The notes: generated from the letters alone by a model not told the origin. Positions 1-6,009 are shown, counted from the stretch's first letter. The stretch is 6,011 nt of DNA from Candidatus Omnitrophota bacterium (GCA_020061685.1 JAGUXU010000150.1:1-6011); one strand, 5' to 3'. Made by a program: numbers and translations.

Positions 1-105
1 AAACATGAATTCGTAAAGAGACTTCATGAGAGATACAGGAAGGAAGGAGTAAACATACCCTATCCAATCAGGGCGATAAATTACGAACAGGAAGGAGCCC
101 GCTGA
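1..105 (+). CDS. C-terminal end of a probable MscS-family mechanosensitive channel (partial)
   Basis: Frame 1 is open from the first base to a TGA at 103-105 and gives 34 residues ending in YEQEGAR. The stretch FVKRLHERYRKEGVNIPYPI matches the end of MscS channels, where the last cytoplasmic helix (F-x-x-R-[LI]-x-x-x-[FY]-x-x-x-G) leads into the I-P-[FY]-P strand of the C-terminal beta-barrel. The family forms heptameric inner-membrane pores that open under membrane tension and release solutes on hypo-osmotic shock. The pore and transmembrane helices lie upstream of the window, so the assignment rests on this short tail alone. The stop is separated from the next start by one base (TGA-T-ATG), so the gene is almost certainly the upstream member of the trehalose operon. 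An unrelated gene with a similar tail is possible but unlikely. Confidence 0.75.
   Translation, partial: KHEFVKRLHERYRKEGVNIPYPIRAINYEQEGAR
92..97 (+). promoter_or_regulatory. Ribosome binding site of the sensor-OtsA gene
   Basis: AAGGAG lies nine bases before the ATG at 107, inside the last codons of the MscS-like gene. It fixes the start of the 745-residue protein and fits the one-base intergenic gap. Confidence 0.75.
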
Positions 106-106
106 T

Positions 107-2344
107 ATGAGACGGATACTATTATTTATTTTACCGATTCTTATTATTGTCGCCCTGGTCTTTACGATATTCGGCATAGTACAGGTCAATTTTGAAGAAG
201 GCAGGTTGATGGACGACCTCCAGAGGAAGGCAAAGACCGTCGCCGAAAGCGCAGAATTATCAGCCCGGTATATTTTGACCAACAATGACTTAAGATTGGC
301 TAACCGCCTGGTCGAGAGTTTCCAGAAAAGAGAAAGATTGCAGGGGTGCGTTATTTACGATAAAGACGGCAATGTGCTATCTATCACAGAACGCATCTCG
401 GGTTGGAGCAAAGAAGATAAACCCTACCTTAAGGAGATCCTGAATACAAAAAATCCGCGCGGCGCGCTTGAGAAATTCAAGGAATATTCCATATATAGCT
501 ATGTCCTTCCTGTTTTGGATGATGGAAAAAATGTCTTAGGCATGGTTGAGGTTGTTTACGACACCTCATATGTTTTTAATACGCTGACTGAACTATGGAG
601 ACATATAAGCATTGCCCTGATAATTCTGGTCGTATCTATCACGTTGATCATGGTGTTGCTGCAGAGGCGGATATTTATCTTGCCCGTCCTTCAGCTTACC
701 GAATGGTTTCAGCATTTCCAGAGAGGAGAGACTGATGTACATCATCATCCGATAGCCAAGGAAAAAGGGGCGTTCGGAAAATTAGCCAGCGAGGTCGAGC
801 AGATAGCTTTGAGTTTGAGGATAGCGCGTAAGACTATCTCTGACGAGGCGCAGGTCCGCGTGCAAAAAGAAGAACTATGGACGGAAACAAAACTTAAAGA
901 CCTTGTCCTGGCTAAAATGGGAGAGAACGCTCTGTATGTAGTTTCAAACAGGGAACCATATATGCATGTCATCGAGGATACGACCGGGAAAGCCAGATGT
1001 ATCAAGCCGGCAAGCGGCGTGGTTACCGCCATAGACCCTATATTACGGGCTTGCGGCGGGACATGGATCGCCCACGGAAGCGGAAACGCGGACAGAAAAT
1101 TCGTGAATTCCAAGAACAAATTGGCTGTTCCGCCTGACGACAACCGTTATATCCTCAAGAGGGTCTGGTTGACGAAAAGCGAAGAAGAGGGCTATTATTA
1201 CGGGTTCTCAAACGAAGGATTATGGCCGCTCTGCCACATTACTCATACCCGGCCTATCTTTCGGGAACACGATTGGCAGATGTACAGGAAAGTAAACCAG
1301 AAATTTGCCGATGCAATCCTGGAAGAATTGCCCGCTAAAAATCCCTTTGTGTTCATTCAGGATTATCATTTTACGCTTCTTCCGAAGATGATAAAGGAGA
1401 AGCAGCCTAACGCGACTATAGCGTTATTCTGGCATATACCCTGGCCGAATCCCGAGATATTCGCCACCTGCCCCTATCAGAAAGAGATCTTGGACGGGAT
1501 GCTGGATAGCGACCTGATCGGCTTTCATGTGCAGTTCCATTGCAATAATTTTCTTGATACCGCCAACAGGTTTTTGGAATCCCGCGTTGACACGGAAAAA
1601 TTCAGCATCGTGCGCGCGGGCCAAGAGACTTTTGTCCGCGCTTTTCCCATAAGCGTAGACAGCTATATGGGAGAGGGCATTGAACGGCGCTCAGCCGAGA
1701 TAGAGGAGTTGTCAAAAGAATTTGAATTGGACGGCAAGATAGTAGCCGTTGGGGTAGAGAGGATCGACTACACAAAGGGGCTGGTGGAAAGGATGTATGC
1801 CGTGGACAGATTTCTGGAGAAATACCCTCAATATAGAGGCAAATTCGTCCTTATCCAATTGGCGGCCCCAAGCAGGATCCATATAAAGCGTTATCACGAC
1901 CTGATGGGAGAGATAGAAGAAGCGGTGGAGAAAGTCAACTGGAAGCATTCCGACGGCAACTGGAAGCCCATCATATATCTGAAGAAACATTTTTCTCCGG
2001 AGGAGATCAAGCCGTATTACGCCCTGGCGAATATTTGCGTGGTAAGCGCTTTGCATGACGGGATGAATCTGGTGGCGAAGGAATATGTCATCTCGAATAA
2101 AAAACTTGACGGCGTCCTGATCCTGAGCCGCTTTACCGGAGCCGCGAGGGAACTGACGGATGCGGTTCAGATAAACCCCTATTCCGTAGAGGAATTTGCC
2201 GACGCCATCAAATCCGCGGTGGAGATGCCTCTCGAGGAAAGAAAGAGGCGCATGGAAAACATGCGCAAGATAGTCACGGAAAATAACATATACCGTTGGG
2301 CGGGGAATATCATTACCGAGCTGACGGCGCTGAAGAAGAGCTGA
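107..2344 (+). CDS. otsA: Membrane-anchored trehalose-6-phosphate synthase with N-terminal sensor and HAMP-like region
   Basis: The C-terminal part (about residues 274-740) is a full GT20 trehalose-6-phosphate synthase, which transfers glucose from an NDP-glucose (usually UDP-glucose) to glucose-6-phosphate. Visible family motifs are SNREP (280-284), LWPLCH (372-377), QDYH (418-421), HIPWP (443-447), RIDYTKG (552-558, matching Arg262/Lys267 of E. coli OtsA), APSR (587-590) and HDGMNLVAKE (650-659, matching Asp361/Glu369). E. coli OtsA has about 470 residues; this protein has about 270 extra at the N-terminus. These hold a hydrophobic helix (about 4-26), an extracytoplasmic region of about 140 residues with a Cache/PAS-like look (GCVIYDKDGNVLS at 80-92; LGMVEVVYDTSYV at 144-156), a second helix (about 167-186) and a HAMP-like segment with Pro193 (about 187-241). 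The layout is that of a sensor kinase with the kinase replaced by OtsA, so the catalytic domain should be cytoplasmic. The first glycine of the usual nucleotide-sugar loop GG is Ser303. The synthase call is firm; sensory control is inference. Confidence 0.93.
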   Translation: MRRILLFILPILIIVALVFTIFGIVQVNFEEGRLMDDLQRKAKTVAESAELSARYILTNNDLRLANRLVESFQKRERLQGCVIYDKDGNVLSITERISGWSKEDKPYLKEILNTKNPRGALEKFKEYSIYSYVLPVLDDGKNVLGMVEVVYDTSYVFNTLTELWRHISIALIILVVSITLIMVLLQRRIFILPVLQLTEWFQHFQRGETDVHHHPIAKEKGAFGKLASEVEQIALSLRIARKTISDEAQVRVQKEELWTETKLKDLVLAKMGENALYVVSNREPYMHVIEDTTGKARCIKPASGVVTAIDPILRACGGTWIAHGSGNADRKFVNSKNKLAVPPDDNRYILKRVWLTKSEEEGYYYGFSNEGLWPLCHITHTRPIFREHDWQMYRKVNQKFADAILEELPAKNPFVFIQDYHFTLLPKMIKEKQPNATIALFWHIPWPNPEIFATCPYQKEILDGMLDSDLIGFHVQFHCNNFLDTANRFLESRVDTEKFSIVRAGQETFVRAFPISVDSYMGEGIERRSAEIEELSKEFELDGKIVAVGVERIDYTKGLVERMYAVDRFLEKYPQYRGKFVLIQLAAPSRIHIKRYHDLMGEIEEAVEKVNWKHSDGNWKPIIYLKKHFSPEEIKPYYALANICVVSALHDGMNLVAKEYVISNKKLDGVLILSRFTGAARELTDAVQINPYSVEEFADAIKSAVEMPLEERKRRMENMRKIVTENNIYRWAGNIITELTALKKS
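116..184 (+). other. First transmembrane helix of the sensor-OtsA protein
   Basis: Residues 4-26 are almost wholly hydrophobic (ILLFILPILIIVALVFTIFG core) after Met-Arg-Arg, which suggests an uncleaved signal anchor with the N-terminus in the cytoplasm. There is no evident signal peptidase site. Confidence 0.85.
185..604 (+). other. Putative extracytoplasmic Cache/PAS-like sensor domain
   Basis: Residues 27-166 lie between the two hydrophobic helices. An amphipathic helix (DLQRKAKTVAESAELSARYI) is followed by a strand-turn-strand GCVIYDKDGNVLS, then a central segment, and finally a strand pair ending LGMVEVVYDTSYV. This order is typical of single Cache or PAS-like extracytoplasmic sensor domains in chemoreceptors and kinases. 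The ligand or stimulus cannot be read from the sequence. The domain call comes from pattern only. Confidence 0.6.
605..829 (+). other. Second transmembrane helix and HAMP-like linker
   Basis: Residues 167-186 (ISIALIILVVSITLIMVLL core) form the second hydrophobic helix. It is followed by Arg-Arg and by ILPVLQLTEWFQHFQRGE (191-208), which fits the first HAMP helix with its conserved proline and the closing G-[DE]. A second amphipathic helix (about 222-241, AFGKLASEVEQIALSLRIAR) fits HAMP helix 2. A short charged helical linker (242-270) then leads to the GT20 domain. Fit to HAMP is by eye. Confidence 0.6.
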
Positions 2345-3165
2345 TGGTCTATCTGTTTTCCGACCGGGATAAATTAAGGGAAATCTTAAAAGATAAATTC
2401 ATCTATCTTTTTTTGGATTATGACGGGACTCTTGTGCCGATAAGGGATACCCCCGACCCGGAAAGGTCGATCCTGCCGCCGTCACAAAAAAATCTTCTCC
2501 GGAATATAATGAAGTGCGGCATCCTTTTAGCGATCGTAAGCGGCAGGTCGCTTAAAGACCTCAAGAGGATGGCGGGGATAAAAGGGGTAATCTATTCCGG
2601 AAACCACGGGATGGAGATCGAAGGGCCGGGGATAAGGTTCGGGTATCCGGTAAAGACGGGGCTGCGGCGAGCGGTCAAGCGCCTCGGGCACGAGATACAA
2701 AAGGGGCTCGGGAAGATAAAAGGCGTGTTTATCGAGGACAAGGGGTTAACGTTCAGCGTCCATTATAGATTGGCAAAGAAAACAGATATCCCGAGGGTCA
2801 AAGGTATCGTCGTCGCAGCGGCCCGGCCATACGTAAAAAGAGGGCAGATAGCTATAAACGAAGGCAAGAAGATCCTCGAGGTAAAGCCTGCCATAAAATG
2901 GGATAAAGGAAAGATGGTTTCATGGCTGATCAGCGGAAAACGCCTGAAATCCTCAGCCGCCCTGCCTGTTTACATAGGTGATGATACCACCGATGAGGAT
3001 GCCTTTAGGGCGCTCGGCCCCAAAGGTATAACGATATTTGTCGGAAAGCCAAGGAATAGCCGCGCCCGGTATTATATTAAGGGCCCTGCCGAAGTACAAA
3101 GGTTATTAAAAACGATATTGACGATAAGGAAAGGGCAGGCAGATGGCCGACATCGTGAAGGCTAA
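2344..3165 (+). CDS. otsB: Trehalose-6-phosphate phosphatase
   Basis: HAD-superfamily phosphatase of 273 residues that hydrolyses trehalose-6-phosphate to trehalose, the second step after OtsA. Motif I is DYDGTL (25-30), with Asp25 as the expected nucleophile and Asp27 as acid/base. Motif II is VSGRS (65-69). The OtsB signatures GNHGMEI (86-92) and EDKGLTFSVHYR (131-142) are present, then the lysine region KPAIKWDKGK (181-190), and motif IV GDDTTDEDAF (212-221). All catalytic motifs are intact and the length is normal for OtsB. I chose the ATG at 2344 rather than the in-frame TTG at 2296: homologues begin shortly before the DYDGTL strand, and this ATG overlaps the upstream stop by one base (TGATG), a classic termination-reinitiation junction. 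The ribosome binding site before it is weak (GAAGAAGAG), which supports translational coupling to otsA. Confidence 0.94.
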   Translation: MVYLFSDRDKLREILKDKFIYLFLDYDGTLVPIRDTPDPERSILPPSQKNLLRNIMKCGILLAIVSGRSLKDLKRMAGIKGVIYSGNHGMEIEGPGIRFGYPVKTGLRRAVKRLGHEIQKGLGKIKGVFIEDKGLTFSVHYRLAKKTDIPRVKGIVVAAARPYVKRGQIAINEGKKILEVKPAIKWDKGKMVSWLISGKRLKSSAALPVYIGDDTTDEDAFRALGPKGITIFVGKPRNSRARYYIKGPAEVQRLLKTILTIRKGQADGRHREG

Positions 3166-3814
3166 GGATCCTTTTGTTTTCTATACGAGGCTGCATCTTT
3201 CGGAACTTACGGGTTTACGGGCCTCTACGTTGGGACAATTGTTGGAGCTCATAAAAGAGGTAAACGGCTCCTGCATATACCATCATACCCATAGATTCCT
3301 GCAGCAGCATCAGCACCTCTCGCCTGAACCGCCCAATGATTTCGCTTACTGGGTGACAGAAGTCCTTGGCGAAGACGAACTCGGGGAAAGATTGGCCAGT
3401 ATAGACGCGATCCAATTTACCACTATCCGCAGCCTGAGGGAGAAGATAGTAGCGACTATCGAGAAATATTTAAACGATAACCCCCTGGCCAAGGTCAGGT
3501 TTTCGAGAGAAGGCGAGGAGTTCCATTTTATAAAGTCGGTAAGTTTTGTATTGCCGACCAATTATGCCGCTTACGACCTGAAGGATTTCATCGATATTTT
3601 GAGCAAGATAACCGTAGACTCTATTTATTATCACATCTTTGAGGCGCGCTTAAGGCTTGAGAAGAATACGAACGATTTTTCAAATTGGATAGGGACATCT
3701 ATCGGAGACGAGAAATTGGCCAAGGAGATCTCTAATCTTGACCCCTATACTTTTACCCTTGAGGGGCTGAGGAACAAAGTGATCAAGATAGTCAAAAGAA
3801 GGATACCCGATTGA
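3143..3814 (+). CDS. Protein of unknown function, probably DUF5752 family, with internal duplication
   Basis: A 223-residue soluble protein with no transmembrane segment or signal peptide and no catalytic motif that I recognise. It resembles the family I know as DUF5752; the name is from memory. Two halves repeat each other: residues about 9-110 and 129-222. Matching blocks are CIYHH (44-48) with SIYYH (160-164), NDFAYWV (65-71) with NDFSNWI (177-183), and LGEDELGERLASID (75-88) with IGDEKLAKEISNLD (187-200). Each half ends in a basic helix (LREKIVATIEKYL; LRNKVIKIVKRRI). The first half has a histidine-rich patch (H47, H48, H50, H56, H58). The ATG at 3143 overlaps otsB by 23 bp and has AAGGG seven bases upstream. 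Its place between otsB and treT points to a role in trehalose synthesis, perhaps as an adaptor or regulator of the enzymes, but this is inference from context. Confidence 0.85.
   Translation: MADIVKAKDPFVFYTRLHLSELTGLRASTLGQLLELIKEVNGSCIYHHTHRFLQQHQHLSPEPPNDFAYWVTEVLGEDELGERLASIDAIQFTTIRSLREKIVATIEKYLNDNPLAKVRFSREGEEFHFIKSVSFVLPTNYAAYDLKDFIDILSKITVDSIYYHIFEARLRLEKNTNDFSNWIGTSIGDEKLAKEISNLDPYTFTLEGLRNKVIKIVKRRIPD
3167..3472 (+). repeat. Protein-level repeat unit 1 of the DUF5752-like gene
   Basis: Codes for residues about 9-110. It aligns with unit 2 through a helix (LRASTLGQLLELIKEV), the IYHH block, NDFAYWV, LGEDELG and the closing basic helix. The repeat is visible in protein only; the DNA copies have diverged. 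Confidence 0.75.
3527..3808 (+). repeat. Protein-level repeat unit 2 of the DUF5752-like gene
   Basis: Codes for residues about 129-222, the diverged second copy: AYDLKDFIDILSKITVDSIYYH, NDFSNWI, IGDEKLAKEI and the closing basic helix. Only one histidine (H164) of the histidine-rich patch of unit 1 is kept. Confidence 0.75.
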
Positions 3815-3815
3815 T

Positions 3816-5027
3816 ATGGCAAGGATAGAAGAATATATCCCGATCGTAGGCCAGCCTATCGTAGACGACCTTAGGCTTCTCGCCGAAAGACTGAAGGGGA
3901 AAGCGATACAGAATATAAATTCCACATCTGTCGGCGGAGGCGTAGCGGAGATTTTGCATAGGATAGTCCCTTTATTAAAGGAACTTGGCGTGGACGCACG
4001 TTGGGACCTGATAAAGGGAGGAGAGCAGTTTTTCGATGTGACAAAAAAATTCCACAATGCCCTGCACGGCATGCCGACCGAGATATCTCAGAAAGATTTT
4101 GATACATTTCTTGATACAAGCCGCAGCAACATCGAGGAAGTAAGTATTTACGGCGACGTCGTTTTTATACATGATCCTCAGCCGGTCGCTTTAATAAAAA
4201 AGAAAAAGGAGAATAAATGGGTTTGGCGCTGCCATATCGACGTCTCCGAACCCAACCAAAAAGTATGGGAATTTTTAAGAGGTTTTATCGATGGTTATGA
4301 TGCGGCGGTATTCTCCGCGCCGGCATTTTCACAGAGATTACCCATAAGGCAATTTTTGATCTCCCCTTCGATAGATCCGCTGAGCGACAAGAACAAAGAG
4401 CTGCCTCAGGAAGCGATAGATTCCGTATTGATAAAATACGGGATCCCGAAGGATAAGCCGATCATTACCCAGATCTCGCGTTTTGACCGGTTAAAAGACC
4501 CGTTAGGAGTAATAGAGGTTTACAAGCAGGTAAAGAGATATTCGGATTGCCGCCTCATCTTAGCCGGAGGCGGCGCCTCAGACGACCCTGAAGGCATGGA
4601 AGTGCTCTCGGAAGTAAAAGAGGCCGCCAAGGATGACGCCGATATCCATATTTTGCTGCTTCCGCAGAACGACATAGAGATAAATGCCTTGCAACGGGCA
4701 TCGACAGTCATACTGCAAAAATCAATAAAGGAAGGCTTCGGCCTTACTGTCGCGGAAGCTTTATGGAAGGCAAAGCCGGTGGTTGCGTCCCACGTCGGCG
4801 GCATCCCTTTGCAAATAACCCATAAATATTCGGGCCTGCTTTGCCATTCGATAGAGGGGGCGAGTTTTGCCGTCAAGCAGCTTTTGAACAGCCCGGATTA
4901 CGCGCGTAGATTAGGCGAAAGCGGCCGGGAACATATAAAGAATAATTTCCTGATAACGCGGCATTTAAGGGACTACATGCTTTTGTTCCTTTCGCTATAT
5001 CATACGGAAGATATAGTTTATTTATAA
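3816..5027 (+). CDS. treT: Trehalose glycosyltransferring synthase-type GT4 glycosyltransferase
   Basis: A GT-B fold, retaining GT4 enzyme of 403 residues, close to the usual TreT length. TreT joins an NDP-glucose and free glucose into trehalose (reversibly in some archaea). The N-terminal domain has the TreT-like glycine loop NSTSVGGGVAE (35-45), then WDLIKGGEQFFDVTKKFHNA (63-82), HDPQP (119-123) and WRCHID (137-142). The C-terminal donor domain has SRFDRLKDP (221-229), LAGGG (249-253), and the E-x7-E element as E306 and E314 in KEGFGLTVAEA, followed by VASHVGGIP (323-331). All expected motifs are present. The gene starts one base after the upstream stop (TGA-T-ATG), with GAAGGA twelve bases before the ATG, so it is the last operon member. 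Alternatives are a GT4 trehalose phosphorylase, or an activator subunit for the OtsA-OtsB system as reported for the operon glycosyltransferase of Thermoproteus tenax; I find TreT activity most likely. Confidence 0.87.
   Translation: MARIEEYIPIVGQPIVDDLRLLAERLKGKAIQNINSTSVGGGVAEILHRIVPLLKELGVDARWDLIKGGEQFFDVTKKFHNALHGMPTEISQKDFDTFLDTSRSNIEEVSIYGDVVFIHDPQPVALIKKKKENKWVWRCHIDVSEPNQKVWEFLRGFIDGYDAAVFSAPAFSQRLPIRQFLISPSIDPLSDKNKELPQEAIDSVLIKYGIPKDKPIITQISRFDRLKDPLGVIEVYKQVKRYSDCRLILAGGGASDDPEGMEVLSEVKEAAKDDADIHILLLPQNDIEINALQRASTVILQKSIKEGFGLTVAEALWKAKPVVASHVGGIPLQITHKYSGLLCHSIEGASFAVKQLLNSPDYARRLGESGREHIKNNFLITRHLRDYMLLFLSLYHTEDIVYL
4995..5016 (+). terminator. Weak hairpin at the end of treT, possible operon terminator
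   Basis: CTATATC (4995-5001) and GATATAG (5010-5016) form a perfect 7-bp inverted repeat with an 8-base loop, followed by TTTATTTATAATAGATTTTTC. The stem is AT-rich and lies inside the last codons of treT, so termination here would be weak. No better terminator is visible before the rplM promoter. Confidence 0.3.
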
Positions 5028-5037
5028 TAGATTTTTC

Positions 5038-5065
5038 TTGACAAAGCGCGTTTTTATGCTAAAAT
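5038..5065 (+). promoter_or_regulatory. Sigma70-type promoter of rplM-rpsI with extended -10
   Basis: A perfect -35 TTGACA (5038-5043) is separated by 16 bases from -10 TAAAAT (5060-5065), preceded by TGC (5057-5059), which gives an extended -10 element. The predicted transcription start is near 5072, leaving a leader of about 32 bases before rplM. It is the only clear promoter seen in the window and sits in its only intergenic gap of note before the end region. The strength fits a ribosomal protein operon. Confidence 0.8.
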
Positions 5066-5089
5066 CAGTGTTTCTTGACTAACTTTAGC

Positions 5090-5097
5090 GAGGGCGG
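5090..5097 (+). promoter_or_regulatory. Ribosome binding site of rplM
   Basis: GAGGGCGG lies a few bases before the ATG at 5104, with the GAGG core ten bases upstream. It is purine-rich and confirms the start of L13. Confidence 0.6.
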
Positions 5098-5103
5098 TTT
5101 AAG

Positions 5104-5532
5104 ATGGCAAATAAAGAAGCGATAAAGAAAGAAACGCCGGAAAAGTGGTACATGGTCGATGCCGAAGGCAAGATCCTGGGCAGGCTTGCCGATGCAGTCG
5201 CCCGCGTCCTTTACGGGAAGAATAAGCCTATATTTCGCAAGGACTTATGTATGGGTGACGGAGTAATCGTTATAAACGCCGCCAAGATAAAGGTGACGGG
5301 AAACAAGCCCCTGGCGAAGACCTACGATAGATATTCCGGCTATCCGGGCGGCTTGAAGGTAGAGACGCTTGAAGTGATGTTGAAGAATAAGCCGGATTAT
5401 GTTATAATGCATGCTGTTAAGGGCATGTTGCCCAGGAATAAAGTCGGCACTGAGGCCTTGAAGAGATTGAAGGTCTACGCCGGCAAGGAACACCAGCAGG
5501 CTGCACAGAAACCCGAATTACTAAAGATATAA
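5104..5532 (+). CDS. rplM: 50S ribosomal protein L13
   Basis: A bacterial uL13 of 142 residues, the same length as the E. coli protein. It is an early-assembly 23S rRNA-binding protein of the large subunit. Family motifs in order are KWYMVDAEGKILGRLA (14-29), GDGVIVINAAKI (51-62), KTYDRYSGYPGG (72-83), AVKGMLPRNKVG (104-115) and LKVYAGKEHQQAAQKP (122-137). No motif is missing. It is the first gene after the promoter at 5038-5065 and is followed 12 bases later by rpsI, the conserved bacterial pair. The identification is secure. Confidence 0.97.
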   Translation: MANKEAIKKETPEKWYMVDAEGKILGRLADAVARVLYGKNKPIFRKDLCMGDGVIVINAAKIKVTGNKPLAKTYDRYSGYPGGLKVETLEVMLKNKPDYVIMHAVKGMLPRNKVGTEALKRLKVYAGKEHQQAAQKPELLKI

Positions 5533-5535
5533 ATC

Positions 5536-5544
5536 AGGAGAGAG
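5536..5544 (+). promoter_or_regulatory. Ribosome binding site of rpsI
   Basis: AGGAGAGAG fills most of the 12-base gap between the rplM stop and the rpsI ATG at 5545. The AGGAG core is four bases from the start codon, slightly close, and the following GAGAG gives a second register. Confidence 0.65.
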
Positions 5545-5940
5545 ATGGAAGCGCAAGCGAAATATCTGGGGACAGGCAGGAGAAAAGAATCAAGGGCCAG
5601 GGTATCTTTGGTACCGGGCCCGGGCCAGATCCTCATAAATAAAAGGGCATTGGATAATTATTTTCCGAGGGAGACGCTTAGGATGATGCTCAGGGAGCCG
5701 CTTGATGTGACACAGACCGCCGGCAAATTCGACGTTGTCGCTCTTGTCGATGGCGGCGGTATCTCAAGCCAGGCCAGCGCGGTGCGTCTTGGCATCGCGC
5801 GCGCCTTGTTAAAGGCGGACTCTAACTTCCGCTCGGCTTTACGCGGCCGCGGCCTTCTTACCCGCGATCCGCGCATGAGAGAGCGAAAGAAGTACGGGCA
5901 AAAAGGAGCCCGTAAGCGTTTCCAGTGGACTAAACGTTAA
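5545..5940 (+). CDS. rpsI: 30S ribosomal protein S9
   Basis: A bacterial uS9 of 131 residues (E. coli has 130). S9 binds 16S rRNA in the small-subunit head, and its C-terminal tail reaches the P-site tRNA. Visible motifs are YLGTGRRKE (7-15), PGPGQILIN (24-32), YFPRETLRMM (39-48), DGGGISSQASAVRLGIARAL (69-88), LLTRDPRMRERKKYG (104-118) and the basic tail KRFQWTKR (124-131). The tail ends in TKR where most bacteria have SKR, and has Trp in place of the usual Phe; the terminal Lys-Arg that contacts tRNA is kept. It is co-transcribed with rplM. The identification is secure. Confidence 0.97.
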   Translation: MEAQAKYLGTGRRKESRARVSLVPGPGQILINKRALDNYFPRETLRMMLREPLDVTQTAGKFDVVALVDGGGISSQASAVRLGIARALLKADSNFRSALRGRGLLTRDPRMRERKKYGQKGARKRFQWTKR

Positions 5941-5965
5941 CACAATAATATAACAGGCTTAAAAT

Positions 5966-6009
5966 ACGCCTATCCCGACGAGAAAACGCTTGACGAGATA
6001 GGCGTTTTC
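5966..6009 (+). terminator. Inverted-repeat region after rpsI, possible terminator with two competing stems
   Basis: ACGCCTATC (5966-5974) pairs with GATAGGCGT (5997-6005) as a perfect 9-bp stem with a 22-base loop, followed on the + strand by TTTCAT. A second stem, GAAAACGC (5982-5989) with GCGTTTTC (6002-6009), uses an overlapping right arm, so the two exclude each other. The T run after the first stem is short, and the loop is long for an intrinsic terminator. Read on the - strand, the first stem is followed by ATTTTAAG, so it could also stop transcription coming from the right. The region runs up to the window edge and may continue beyond it. Confidence 0.4.

Noticed and set aside
745..1143. 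Open frame on the - strand opposite otsA (and similar ones at 1424-1624, 1712-2056, 3680-4072, 4520-4876 and 5245-5493)
   Set aside because: They lie wholly or almost wholly opposite strongly supported genes, resemble no family I know, and have no convincing ribosome binding site. They are by-products of the coding bias on the + strand.
2296..2343. Upstream TTG start for otsB, adding 16 residues
   Set aside because: The extension lies inside the otsA coding end, has no family similarity and uses a rarer start codon. The ATG at 2344 forms a normal TGATG junction.
5075..5104. Second promoter using TTGACT (5075-5080)
   Set aside because: At normal spacing the -10 would fall on or next to the rplM start codon, and the bases there (TTAAGA) are a poor match. 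The upstream promoter is far better.
5959..6009. End of a convergent gene on the - strand (16 open codons ending in TAA)
   Set aside because: Too short to judge and without recognisable similarity. The stem-loop is an adequate explanation of the sequence.
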